Positions 10,010 through 20,748 of a DNA stretch of 64,000 nt are shown here, piece after piece (positions within the stretch are counted from its first letter, which is position 1; each line of letters starts with the position of its first letter). A program made the translations under genes and the position numbers. Origin of the DNA: Lumbricus terrestris (taxonomy: Eukaryota > Annelida > Clitellata > Crassiclitellata > Lumbricidae); NCBI GenBank assembly GCA_949752735.1, contig OX457053.1, forward strand, positions 31,343,400-31,407,399, in the 5' to 3' direction. The notes beneath the pieces are model-generated. The model saw only the letters and a list, made by a program, of their open reading frames with translations. It searched no databases and was not told the origin of the DNA.

Positions 10010-10532
10010 AAATTTTATGAGCGTTTGAGATTCAGAACCGACAAATGGAACTACCCAACATGCAATAGCTGAAAGGAAGTAAAATTCAGCTATAGGGGAG
10101 ACCGGGGTTATATGTTACAATTTTCACTTTTTTGTAAATTGGCTGTTCCTCAGCACCTCAATTTTCCTAAGACCAAGGGGGTTTAGTACTTCAATATGTT
10201 ACACAGATATTGGTCACAGTAGATTGTGTTGATAGTTAATGTATTTTGAGCAATATTGGTTTTAGACAAGCGACTGGAATGTAACAAATAACCCCGATAG
10301 TGGGGTTACATGTTACAATCCCCGGGGTTGCAATGTTACACAGGTAGAATTGACATTTTTGCAGTAAATGTACCCGGTAGTGATTATTAAACAGGAACAC
10401 CAATGACAAAAATAAACTGAACTACTAGTTAAATAAGAAATCAGTTAAATGGGTCTACTTAAGCTTAGGCCTATAGTCAGAGTACAGTTGTGGCATAGGC
10501 TACATAATAATCGTTTCCATCAATGCGATTGC

Positions 10533-10533
<1 letters not shown>

Positions 10534-10574
<41 letters not shown>

Positions 10575-10611
10575 GTATGTATGTATGTATGTATGTATGT
10601 ATGTATGTATG

Positions 10612-10642
<31 letters not shown>

Positions 10643-10800
10643 TGTATGTATGTACGTATGTTCATACGTACGTACGTACGTACGAACGTACGTACGTACG
10701 TACGTACGTACGTACGTACGTACGTACGTATGTATGTATATATGTATGTATGTATGTATGTATGCATGTTTGCATGCATATTTGTATGTATTCACGTATG
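10534..10800. repeat. (GTAT)n / (GTAC)n tetranucleotide array
   Basis: About 30 GTAT units grade into about 15 GTAC units (10665-10732) and back to GTAT. The self-complementary GTAC block and the mirrored GTAT/ATAC content explain overlapping spurious frames on both strands. Confidence 0.95.
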
Positions 10801-11028
10801 TATATAGGCAGGTATGTAATTATATATCTGCATAATCGTGTATATGTGTAATTATGTGTATGTGTATTATGTATCATGTCCATGTATGCATGTAATCGTG
10901 TATCTGCAATTATGTTTAATGTATGAATGCATGCATGTGTGCTATTTATGTGTAATACTACACATAGATTGCATACATAACATATAGCCTAGCGGCTATA
11001 TCTTACGTATGTAGCATATAACCCCCTA

Positions 11029-11191
11029 CAGTGGCGTAGGCAAGGGGGGGTTCGGGGGTCAAAACCCCCCCATTGGCTCCGAAAAAAAAGATTTTTTAAG
11101 GTTATTTTTCCATTTAAGTAAGAAAAAATAGCAAAAAACAGGGTTTTCGGCCATAAAACCCCCCCATGAAAAATTCCTGGCTACGCTACTG
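11029..11191. mobile_element. hAT MITE, CAGTGGCGTAG family, copy 1
   Basis: The left end is CAGTGGCGTAGG and the right end CTACGCTACTG. ACCCCCTA duplicates at 11021-11028 and 11192-11199. The 163-bp body is near-identical to 48689-48850. Confidence 0.9.
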
Positions 11192-11574
11192 ACCCCCTAT
11201 ATGTTACATATGTAACAAATAGCCCCTAGGCATATGTAACATATAGCCCCTAGGCACATCTTCGGAAACAAAAAGATTTCACACATACAACTGTCAAGCT
11301 ACATCACTAGTAATATTCTGTTTATAAACACATATCACTAAGCCACCAACATGCCGAATATGACCACCGAAGTACTAAAACTGGCCGCAGAAATTACAAA
11401 AGTACGCACTTGCCATTGAAAAAAATATCAGCTGAAAAAACGTTTTTTTTAACCCTAAATTGGTCACGCTGTCTAATAAATCAACAGCTCCGCCACTATA
11501 CCTGCAGGACAACTCGGCGCATGCGCTGGAGCATAGATATATGCTGGTTTCTGTTAACTGGTTTCTGTTAACAA

Positions 11575-12895
11575 TTGTACTTCTGATCTACAACTCATTT
11601 CTCACGGTGTCCCTCAAGGATCTAATCTTGGACCTCTTTTATTTTTAATCTATATTAATGATTTACCCAATGTATCGCCTTCTATGTATTTTGTGCTATT
11701 TGCTGATGATTCTAACTTATTTCATTCTGATAAATCTATTGATACCCTATTCAACACTGTTAATTCTGAGCTTCACCGAGTCGTTGATTGGTTTCGATCT
11801 AATAAACTTACTCTAAATTTGGATAAAACCAACTACATCCTCTTCAGATCCCATAAGAAAAAATATCCCAATGAACTTCCTATTCTACTTATTGAAGGGA
11901 CTCCTATCACCGAAGTAACATCCACAAAATTTTTGGGCGTTTACATTGACCAGCATCTAAATTGGAAGGAACACATCAATAATATCTCTAGCAAAATTGC
12001 TAAGACTGTTGGTGTGCTATTTCGCTCATCTAAACTGATTCCTGTCTCTATCCGGTCTATGCTATACTATTCTCTTATTTATCCCTATTTAACCTACTGT
12101 AATTTAATTTGGACATCTACTTACAAATCTAATTTTATCAGACTAGTCACCCTTCAAAAATATGCAATCCGTTTTATAGCTAATATTCCTCGCCGAGCCC
12201 ACACCGCTCTGTATTTCAAGGAATTTGGATTATTAAAGATCGATCAAATTAGGCACTTGCAAATAGGAGAGTTTATGTACCGTTATAACCATGGCCTATT
12301 ACCACTTGTATTTAATGATTTCTTTAACCTTACCTCTGATCGCCACTCTTATTCAACTAGAAAATTAACTGTTTATGACCTTCCCTACGCACATACTAAT
12401 ACTCGTCGATTCTCTATACAATATACTGGCTCCCAATGTTGGAACTCTCTCCCTACACATCTTCATTCCCTACCTAACACAAGATTATTTAAGCATAAAC
12501 TTCGCCTTTATCTACTTAAAACACTTCCTGATATGTAATGGTTAAGGTTTCTGCTCAGTGGTCTCGCCAAGCCCTTAGTTAAGTCTTTAGTTAGGTCATT
12601 AGTTAAGAGTTGTTTTTCTCGTTATATACAGAAATGTCGATTGCTTAATTTTTTTTTTTCTCTCCCTCATCATTTTTTTATTCCTACAATTGAATGCTCT
12701 GTCATGTTTTTCTTTTATATTTTACATGAATTATGGGTGGCCCTATTAGCGGGATTTTCTATCCCTTCTGGGTCTCCCCTTCTTCACCAAATTATGTTAA
12801 TGTAGGCCCTATTATTCAATGCCATAATTGTATCATGTTTGTTTGTTGTTTTGGTTGAGGAAAAAATAAATAAATAAATAAAAATAAATAGATAA
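11575..12895 (+). pseudogene. LINE reverse transcriptase, 5'-truncated
   Basis: An open frame covers the second half of a jockey/CR1-like reverse transcriptase. It begins in the HGVPQGSNLGPLLFLIYINDLP block (about 11595-11665), continues through FADD at 11702, then KLTLNLDKTNYILF, TKFLGVYIDQHLNW and the C-terminal LLKIDQIRHLQIGEFMYRYNHGLLP, and stops at 12538. The 3' part ends in (AAATA)n at 12866-12893. The 284-codon frame from 11684 is intact, but fingers, endonuclease and ORF1 are missing. Confidence 0.85.
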
Positions 12896-13061
12896 GCAAA
12901 CACCATATATATGACCGTTGTAACATATAACCCCTGTAACATATAGCCCCGGTCTCCCCTATCTGGTGTTCAAAATGTCCTTTTTGTTCACGAACACACG
13001 ACCGTAGACGCTACTGTTTGATGGTCCAGTCGATGATCACCTGGTCAAACAGCTGGTGCGC

Positions 13062-13275
13062 GGACGATTGATCACCGGACGGTTGATCACCGGACGGTTG
13101 ATCACCGGACGATTGATCACTGCGGACGTTTGATCATCGACCGATTGATCACCGGACGATTGATCACCGGACGGTTGATCACCGGACGGTTGATCACCGG
13201 ACGATTGATCACTGCGGACGTTTGATCATCGACCGATTGATCACCGGACGATTGATCACCGGACGATTGATCACC
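13062..13275. repeat. 15-bp minisatellite GGACGRTTGATCACC with 92-bp higher-order period
   Basis: Fourteen units are visible. A six-unit block, including a variant TTTGATCATC unit, recurs with a period of 92 bp (13062 and 13154; 13122 and 13214). GATCACC-type sequence is partly palindromic. The array ends just where the paralogous type II-like exon resumes at 13293. Confidence 0.9.
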
Positions 13276-13292
13276 GGTCTAGTGGTCACTAC

Positions 13293-13353
13293 AATGATGC
13301 TTCCGTTCAGACAGAACATGGCTAACGTGTTGTCCACCGGCAAGTACATGTAA
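13293..13353 (+). pseudogene. Third paralogue: 3' half of type II-like exon
   Basis: This stretch encodes CFRSDRTWLTCCPPAST and ends in ACAT before a GTAAGT donor, identical in residues to the end of gene 2 exon 3 on the - strand (40826-40772). Upstream coding sequence is replaced by the GATCACC array. The following intron to about 13630 also matches gene 2 intron 3. No intact gene can be made from it. Confidence 0.85.
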
Positions 13354-13640
13354 GTATAGTCAACGATGTAGTCGTCGTCATCATCGTTGTCATCATCAAT
13401 CCGACGATGACAAAGTGATACAACCGACAACAAAACTGTATAGGGCCAGCTATAGCTTTGTAAACATTGGTCTGCATCCGTCTAGATTAAGCGCATCACA
13501 AAACGCTGCTGCACCAGGTATCGATGGAATAAGTTTGCATTGGAATGGAGATGGGTTGTAATTGAAATTCAGTCAATAATGTCCTCACCGGATAGCTATG
13601 CATGTGCGTCCAGTAAAACTTGCAACCAGGGTTGTACTCA
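13354..13640 (+). repeat. Segmental duplication of gene 2 intron 3 (inverted)
   Basis: It aligns with the reverse complement of 40771-40612 and 39612-39480: AAGTATAGTCA, CAAAGTGAT, GTAAACATTGGTCTGCATCC, GGAATAAGTTTGCATT and CTCACCGGATAGCTATGCAT are shared in order. The 999-bp hAT insertion in gene 2 is absent here, so this copy is the unoccupied version of that site. Confidence 0.85.
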
Positions 13641-14200
13641 GAACTTTTGAGGTGAGTACACGCTGCCGCCGGAAAAAAGACATTTTTGTGGCCACATTTT
13701 CTGACGAACTTTTTTATCCAAGTTTTTGCCGTGATATTTCGCACGGAAAATCTTTAAAACAGCGTAAAACGCTCTACTTTCATGATTTTTTCCTTCATAA
13801 TTCGCGATGAGTTTTGCCTGGATGATATAATATTACTATTGTGCCCTACGCCACATTCCTTCTAAAACAGTCCATGCTCAGGCTATGCAGAAAAGTTTGC
13901 TGTTAGCGACGAACTTTCAATAATTTATGTTGTGGCCTTCATTTGATTGAGTATTCGCATGTTACTAATATAAAAATTTTCAGATATTCAGGAATATTAA
14001 CGAATATTAATACTACCAGCGAATATTAGGCCTATATTCGTAAAATATTATGTTCTTTAAAGAAATTCTTTGTTCTTAAATCATATTTGTTATTTATGAA
14101 AATGCTTAACTTTTACTAAATGAATTGTACAAAATTGAGTTAGCCTGTAGACGCACAGGACTATATCAGTAAGTGACAATAACTTTAATAAATTTTTTGT
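13640..14200. other. Non-coding, with AATATTCG-rich segment
   Basis: No gene is seen. The sequence from about 13948 (GAGTATTCG) contains repeated AATATT/CGAATATT phrases. A reverse-complement counterpart lies at about 21385-21465 and ends CGAATACTC, possibly the two ends of a further element enclosing the insertions between them. A GATT on both sides is too short to prove it. Confidence 0.4.
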
Positions 14201-14204
14201 TAAA

Positions 14205-14718
14205 AACTTCAAGGTCTCATCTCAAGTTCTCCAACCGAGCCATATCCAACTCAGCACCACGCCTTTGGAATGATCTGCCTGCTGAGTTCCGATCCTTTTC
14301 AGTTCCTACTCCATCATTACTAATCACACACCATCACCTTCCTCAGGCTCCTCTATCCATCACACCTCGGGCCTTTCACTCGAAACTAAAGACACTCCTG
14401 TTCAAGAACTCTTATCCTGTTTCACCTGATCCCCCACCCTCCAATTTCCGGCTCAGACGACACCCACCTTAGTAGCTGTTCCATACCTCTGATCATACGG
14501 TACCTCGACCCGGACCACCATGGACTACTCTTACGGACAACCCTTTTGACTCAACGCATTTGATCCTGATCTATGGTAACTCGACCCGGACCACCACGGA
14601 CTACTCTCACGGACAACCCTTCTAACGCAACGGAGCGCTCGTGAATAAGCCGGTGCCCCGCGCTTGGCTTTCCAGTGGCGCTTTAGAAATTAGGAGATTA
14701 CGATTACGATTACGATAG
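14205..14718 (+). pseudogene. LINE 3' fragment with GATTAC tail
   Basis: The frame to 14472 gives RSHLKFSNRAISNSAPRLWNDLP and then ITPRAFHSKLKTLLFKNSYP, matching the ends of the LINEs at 26125-27524 and 62404-62889. The 3' end GCGCTTTAGAAATTAGGA is followed by (GATTAC)n to 14718. Confidence 0.8.
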
Positions 14719-15602
14719 CCCCTACATGCTAAATTATAAATAAACTTTAACTTTAACTTTCTATAGTAGTAACTGCAAATTGATAAAAATTGGTTCATAT
14801 CAGTGTAGAAGGATGAGTAAAATTTGAATGCCAACGCAGGAACTAATAGTGCCAGATTACAAGCAAAAATTATCCTGATCTCAGCATCAGGCCCGCCGAG
14901 AGGGGGGGGCAAGGGGGGCAAATGCCCAGGGGCCCGGCGACTTTTAGGGGCCCGGAGGGGGCCCGGGCTACGCTGAATTAAAAAATTTCATATGTTGATT
15001 GCGGACTGCGGGTCCAGGCTATAATCACTTATAAGTTATAATGTGACTTAGTCTATGCAAAGTTTATGATTTATTGAGTTTTACATAATTATTATAGCCT
15101 TACGGTATATTACTGTCCCATTACAACAACTGCTCAAGTTTCAAGCAACTGTCAATTACCTTAGTTATCAGTTTTTTGCCAACTAACACGTCCACTTCCA
15201 TCTCAGAACGCTCTTCAGCTAAATTATGCATTGTCCGAATTCAATCATAGGCATAAACAAATCAATAAATGATAACTTTCTTTCGTAACGATGGAATATA
15301 AACACAAAGTTGAGCACAAAAACGAAAAAAAAGCGAATAGGTTTGAAAAGGCAAAAGATGGTAGTTGCACACTAGGCTATTTCAAATCGAAATCTCAAAA
15401 GAAGATAAATGAGAGCCTTTAATCAGTCCTATAGGCTACATCGGTTGATTCTAATGAGCATAACTGAATGGATGAAATTGAAATTTGTGGTGTTAGAATC
15501 GTTATTCCAAAAGATGACATTATAGGCTAAACAAGACTTATGAAACATGCTTAAATTATATAGAGCTGTAAAAAGGCTTGGTTTTGATCTTGGCACTCTA
15601 CC

Positions 15603-15870
15603 GCCAGGGCAGCAGCAGCGTTAGGGGTTAGAGGGCTATAGGTCCCCCTAAAAAGGCCATTCTTTTTTTCGCCATGTAAAAATGAAATATTTGCACGATT
15701 AACCCTCTTTGGCCCCCAAAAACGTAAAGGTACGCACGAGGTTTGCCAGACAGTTTGGCGTTTATGAAAAAGGACCAATTTACAAAGATTTCGACCAAAT
15801 GACTAAAAAAGGTCATCAGAAATTTTGGCAACTGAAAACGGAAAATTTTCTCCAGCAAATTCTAGGCTGC
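15603..15870. repeat. Copy of the repeat found at 21-200
   Basis: It shares AAAAAGGCCAT, GGTACGCACGAG, TTTGCCAGACAGTTTGGCG and TATGAAAAAGGACC with the window start. It lies inside the hAT-like element. Confidence 0.7.
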
Positions 15871-15971
15871 TATAATATTATAAGAAACAAAGCATCCGGA
15901 CAATTTTCCAGGCGATGAAGAAAGAGCATTTTATAAGTGCAATTTTAAGATTCGCAGACAAAATGCAGAAC

Positions 15972-16803
15972 TGTAAACTTTCGCCCCCTTGATGTCGTCG
16001 CTATCTCATCGAAGGGGGACGCCGAGGGAGCAATGGATGGATGATTATGAAGAGGCGTTGTAGCTTGATAACCTAGAGAGTCAGAATTCGGAATAGGTTG
16101 CAAAACGGAATGGTTCATTGAATAGGAGTCGTATATTTCAGAGTTAGCGGTTATTCTACCAGGACGCCGCTCGAGTGGAATAAAGGACGTATCGTCGCCG
16201 GTTCTCTGTCCGAGAACGCCCGCCGCCAGGGGTCGGGCTGGGTGCGACTGCTCCCTGCCGTAGTCTGCTTCTAATTGGCCTGACACCACGCTAGCGTGCC
16301 ACAACTGCATGAGTCCTACTCGGGCATCCGCTCGGGCCTCGTCGTCCGCCGCGGTTGTAATTATAGTTTCCCTCTGATCTCGTGTGAATGCGTCTTCTGC
16401 TCGATCGCAGGCGGAGTTATTAATGTTCGAGTACACGTGGGCAGTATTAAGGGTTGAATCATGGGAGGAATGTTTTTGTTGGGTTGCCATTTTATCTTGC
16501 ATCAGTTCACCAACAAACAACACACAAAGATTCGCAAACTTAATCACCACTCGCAGTGTATTATCATTAAAGTAAAATCGCAAACAAACTGTCCGATTCA
16601 ACTAAAATTACTAAAACCGGCCATATGACAACGTGTCAGCCATTACAGAACGCAACCAGAAAAAGGAAAGATCTTAATCTTAAAGCGTTAACTATCAGTC
16701 GGTCGCTATGGGTAATTAATTGGCGCCCGCTAAATCTCGGCGGTTTCCACTATACCGTTTGGCCGTATCACGTGGCACGTGAGCTAAGGGCTGGTCCTTT
16801 ACA
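15972..16803 (-). repeat. 3' LTR (downstream on - strand)
   Basis: It is 832 bp, TG...CA, nearly identical to 20119-20950. A 218-residue frame on its - strand (16601-15945) is the LTR-encoded N-terminal part of the gag ORF, cut off at the LTR edge. Confidence 0.93.
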
Positions 16804-17337
16804 CTCTCCCCCACCTACTCAAGTGGTGAAACCACGGGGAAACCACAAACGGTACTGGACCATTCAAACAACGGTCAACCCCTCTACAAATTTCCATACC
16901 TCGGGCCTAAAGCATCCGGCAAATGTAAATTTGGACTACAGGGTCACCGACTGTTCCTACCCATGCACCCAATGTTATAACGCAACTGTAACAAAGCGCT
17001 CCAACAGAATGCAGAAACAAACTAACACGAAACAGTAGAATCATCCTTAGCCTGCTACATGATTAACTATCGCACGACCCAGGGTCGTCTGTTTCCTTGC
17101 ACAATCCTTTAATCAGAAGTTCGGGTTCGGGCAACACAAACACTTATCTAGGTGATTGACATCACCAACACGGTTTCACAACGGTGAATAATACGTTTTT
17201 CACAACGGTGAATAACTGGTCAGGGCGTGGTTTATAAACGAAACCGAACAGGAAGAACATGGGGACGGGTTGGTCTGGGGACAGAGTTCAGTTCCTCGTC
17301 TCGGACAAGTTCGTCAAGTCCCAAAAGTTCGTCTCGA

Positions 17338-20300
17338 TCAGTAACATCGTTCGAGATCGGCATATCCCAGTCCTTCGGACAGTCTCCCCCAAAGTTTTTC
17401 AGTTTGTCCACATAAACCAACTTCGGCTGGGCACGGGTCGACTTCTGTATTCGGTAGAGTACGGGTCCACTTGGTCTTGATACCGGCGTGTCGACGGGGA
17501 CAGCCGTACCATATCCATTGGTCAGGTCCGAATGCGGCTGGGCGCACTCGACCATTGTATCGAACAGTCCGATGCTGCACGAACTGCTGAAAGTGAGCTC
17601 GCACCCGACGATAGGCGCCCTGCATCCGGTGCAGGCGTTGATCCACCAACTCGTCCACTGTTTGGTCGCAGAGTTCTGTCGCCGAACCATCGCCAGAGAC
17701 TTGGCCGATGGGCGCGCTAACGTCTCGTCCCACGAACAGGAGGTTGGAGCCGAATTTCGTACCCGAACGCTCGGTAGCGCGGTACGTAGCCATCACTCCA
17801 GGTAAGAGGATGCTGCGGTCGTCTGGGAGGGATTCTTCCGATCGAAGAGGAATTCGCGTAGTCTGCACCATCTCCACATGATGCGGTCGACGTGAGAGTT
17901 CGTCAGCGGAGGGTCGCGCGGAGTCGGGTTGGGGCTGATTCTCGAAATCGCACTCCTCAATGACGGTGAGACACGGGGCTCGCAGTTGAGAGGGCACCGT
18001 CTGAGTCGGCCGATCGTTAGCTTCTGGCGGAACGTCGTCAGACACGTTCTGCCGTAGAGGGGACAGCAGGATGTCTGGGTCACCAGACACATCGACTTCT
18101 GCGGTTCGAGCAGGCAGCGACGCACCGGTTACAACAATGTCAGATTCGAGCACTTGCGTCGGTACAGGCAAGGATCGAAGGTCGTCCTTCTTGGTGGGAA
18201 GAACGGCAAATACCTCCCCATCCGCTTCGCTCGTAGATGGCGCAACAGTTCTTGCCAACGCTATTTTCCGACATCGCACAGTTCCGGTTGCACGAGACAG
18301 TGCGTAGTCTCGTCCCTGCAGTTGAATTGATCGTCCGCGGAAATTCCACCTCGCGTTCTGTTGTTCCAGCCAATTGAGTCCCAGAATGATCTCGTTCAGC
18401 TCCTCGGTGACGAGGCACGGAATCTGGAAAATCCGCCCTGCGATTTCACCTTGCACAGTAATCTCGCCCAGCACACGAATGCGGGTGCCATTGGCCGCGT
18501 TCAGGAGCTGTCGCGATTCTCGCATGTCTTGAAGACGTACTAACGAAGCAGGAATTAACGACATCTCGCTTCCTGTGTCAATCAGAGCGAGGATCTTGCG
18601 CCCATTTATCCGAAGTGGCAAGTACGCGTTAGTACTTCCTTGGATATATCTTGCGTTAGCTATCCTTTCTCCTTCTTCTTGACCTTGTACGTCTGTCCTT
18701 GCTTGTGGACAGTCTTTCCGGAAATGTCCTGGCTGCAAGCAGAGAAAGCACCGACCACCACTTCGTCGATTCCTTCGACCTTGCGTCTCTAAATTGTTTC
18801 TCGTTCCTCCCTCCGATCTCTGTCGATTTTCCATCGGCACATATCGAGGTTCTACCGAGTGTCTTTCTCTTCCGTCAGATGCTTGCAACGTTGGCCCACA
18901 CCACCACTGTTCCATCTGCAGTTGACGCTGTTCCATGTTAGCCATTTGCTCCGACAATTTACGAAGCAATTCTTCGCTAGAACTGTCATCTGTTCGGATC
19001 GCTTGGATTCGTCCCGATCTACGCTCATGGTCTCCAGTTCTACCTCGAGTTGCTCGATTCGCCTCTAGTCGAATAGCACATCTGCACGCTGCTTCGAGGT
19101 TAGTCGGTTCGCGGTTTCTCACGCATAGGGCAAGCTCGGAGTCGTCTATTGCGTCGAGGAATGCATCGATGGCGACCATCTCACTCATCTCCGTGGGCGG
19201 ACCAGCATAGGCCAGCACCATCAGGCGTCGGATGTCTTGCGCTAATTCTTGCAAGGACTCTTCTTTTCTCTGTTTTCGCGCACGAAGTTGCGTACGATAT
19301 AATGTTGTCTGGTCCGAACATCCATATCTGCTCCTAAGTCGCTTTATCAGATCGCTCGAGGATGACAGACCTGAGGCGTGAAATTCCCACAACAGATGCG
19401 CTGCTGGTCCTACCATGGCACACATCAATTGGTTCACCTTTTCGTCCTCGTCCCATCCATTCTGTCTCGAACAGATCTCAAACTTGACTAGAAACGCTTC
19501 CAGAGGCGTTTGACCATCAAATTTCTCTAGTTTCAGCCACTGTTTGTGTCTGTCTCTTGGTTGCTTCTTCGTTTCATCCTCCGTACATGATTTCGGTTCG
19601 ATGGTCGGCTTATATCTCAACCCATCGCCTTCAACTAAAATCACTGGACGAGTTTCTAACGGACTGGTCACCAAGGGACGACTTAACGTTTGTCCGACTT
19701 CCGTGCACAGCCCAGGACCATTGCTTACACTTTTTCCACTCTGCTCGCAAATCTCACTGAGATGCCTACACAGTTCTTGTAGTGGTGCTAAAAGGTCTTG
19801 CAATTGTCCAGTCTGGGTCGTCGTCGTGTTCTTCTTTAGTCGTGAAGAATTAATGCTAGTTCCATCAACTTCTTCCATTCCCCTTGCGTACTCTTGTTGA
19901 CATATACTCCTTTTCTTCACTTCACTGCCTCTTAATATCTCGCCTCTCCTTTCATCTTTCCGTTTCTCTATTTCGTCTCTGGTCTCATTATCAACTCTCG
20001 AACACCTTTCATTCTCTTCATCATCTTTTAAGCGCAATCTCCAACTTCTGAAATCACTTGTAAGTTTGGGCTGTCCTGTTTCATCCATTTCAACACACCC
20101 CACACTTCTGGAATCACTTGTAAACTTTCGCCCCCTTGATGTCGTCGCTATCTCATCGAAGGGGGACGCCGAGGGAGCAATGGATGGATGATTATGAAGA
20201 GGCGTTGTAGCTTGATAACCTAGAGAGTCAGAATTCAGAATAGGTTGCAAAACGGAATGGTTCATTGAATAGGAGTCGTATATTTCAGAGTTAGCGGTTA

Positions 20301-20748
20301 TTCTACCAGGACGCCGCTCGAGTGGAATAAAGGACATATCGTCGCCGGTTCTCTGTCCGAGAACGCCCGCCGCCAGGGGTCGGGCTGGGTCCGACTGCTC
20401 CCTGCCGTAGTCTGCTTCTAATTGGCCTGACACCACGCTAGCGTGCCACAACTGCATGAGTCCTACTCGGGCATCCGCTCGGGCCTCGTCGTCCGCCGCG
20501 GTTGTAATTATAGTTTCCCTCTGATCTCGTGTGAATGCGTCTTCTGCTCGATCGCAGGCGGAGTTATTAATGTTCGAGTACACGTGGGCAGTATTAAGGG
20601 TTGAATCATGGGAGGAATGTTTTTGTTGGGTTGCCATTTTATCTTGCATCAGTTCACCAACAAACAACACACAAAGATTCGCAAACTTAATCACCACTCG
20701 CAGTGTATTATCATTAAAGTAAAATCGCAAACAAACTGTCCGATTCAA
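17338..20748 (-). CDS. LTR-retrotransposon gag-protease ORF fused to integrase tail
   Basis: One uninterrupted frame of 1136 codons. The first about 210 residues are encoded inside the 5' LTR. Met38 (about 20637) is an alternative start. The middle has a gag-like capsid region, a CCHC zinc knuckle (CFLCLQPGHFRKDC near residue 682) and a retropepsin site (LIDTGSEMSLIP near residue 725). Reverse transcriptase is missing. The frame passes through a stretch resembling the end of RNase H (ADELSRRP) into the C-terminal region of integrase (YRATERSGTKFGSNLLFVGRD and a following basic tail). It is therefore an in-frame internal deletion derivative that could move only with polymerase supplied in trans. 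Whether it is expressed is unknown. Confidence 0.9.
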   Translation of the reverse strand: MNRTVCLRFYFNDNTLRVVIKFANLCVLFVGELMQDKMATQQKHSSHDSTLNTAHVYSNINNSACDRAEDAFTRDQRETIITTAADDEARADARVGLMQLWHASVVSGQLEADYGREQSDPARPLAAGVLGQRTGDDMSFIPLERRPGRITANSEIYDSYSMNHSVLQPILNSDSLGYQATTPLHNHPSIAPSASPFDEIATTSRGRKFTSDSRSVGCVEMDETGQPKLTSDFRSWRLRLKDDEENERCSRVDNETRDEIEKRKDERRGEILRGSEVKKRSICQQEYARGMEEVDGTSINSSRLKKNTTTTQTGQLQDLLAPLQELCRHLSEICEQSGKSVSNGPGLCTEVGQTLSRPLVTSPLETRPVILVEGDGLRYKPTIEPKSCTEDETKKQPRDRHKQWLKLEKFDGQTPLEAFLVKFEICSRQNGWDEDEKVNQLMCAMVGPAAHLLWEFHASGLSSSSDLIKRLRSRYGCSDQTTLYRTQLRARKQRKEESLQELAQDIRRLMVLAYAGPPTEMSEMVAIDAFLDAIDDSELALCVRNREPTNLEAACRCAIRLEANRATRGRTGDHERRSGRIQAIRTDDSSSEELLRKLSEQMANMEQRQLQMEQWWCGPTLQASDGRERHSVEPRYVPMENRQRSEGGTRNNLETQGRRNRRSGGRCFLCLQPGHFRKDCPQARTDVQGQEEGERIANARYIQGSTNAYLPLRINGRKILALIDTGSEMSLIPASLVRLQDMRESRQLLNAANGTRIRVLGEITVQGEIAGRIFQIPCLVTEELNEIILGLNWLEQQNARWNFRGRSIQLQGRDYALSRATGTVRCRKIALARTVAPSTSEADGEVFAVLPTKKDDLRSLPVPTQVLESDIVVTGASLPARTAEVDVSGDPDILLSPLRQNVSDDVPPEANDRPTQTVPSQLRAPCLTVIEECDFENQPQPDSARPSADELSRRPHHVEMVQTTRIPLRSEESLPDDRSILLPGVMATYRATERSGTKFGSNLLFVGRDVSAPIGQVSGDGSATELCDQTVDELVDQRLHRMQGAYRRVRAHFQQFVQHRTVRYNGRVRPAAFGPDQWIWYGCPRRHAGIKTKWTRTLPNTEVDPCPAEVGLCGQTEKLWGRLSEGLGYADLERCY

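Larger units (their letters stand above)
10095..12959. mobile_element. TA-flanked DNA transposon with GGGGAGACCGGGG termini
   Basis: Both ends read inward as GGGGAGACCGGGG(T/C)TATATGTTAC, and TA lies on each side (10093-10094 and 12960-12961). Subterminal GTTACA/TGTAAC phrases recur. No transposase is recognised. The length is inflated by an hAT MITE (11029-11191), a LINE (about 11575-12895) and tetranucleotide repeats. The TA duplication suggests Tc1/mariner type. A relative with GGGGAAGTAGGGGC termini is at 38049-39035. Confidence 0.7.

Noticed and set aside
10477..10883. Tyr/Ile/Thr-rich and Met/Tyr/Val/Cys-rich frames on both strands
   Set aside because: Pure translation of GTAT/GTAC tetranucleotide repeats.
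13062..13275. CRISPR-like array
   Set aside because: The 15-bp units are contiguous with no unique spacers. It is a minisatellite in eukaryotic DNA.
17227..19900. Several + strand frames of 60-118 codons
   Set aside because: They are shadows of the 1136-codon retrotransposon ORF on the - strand.
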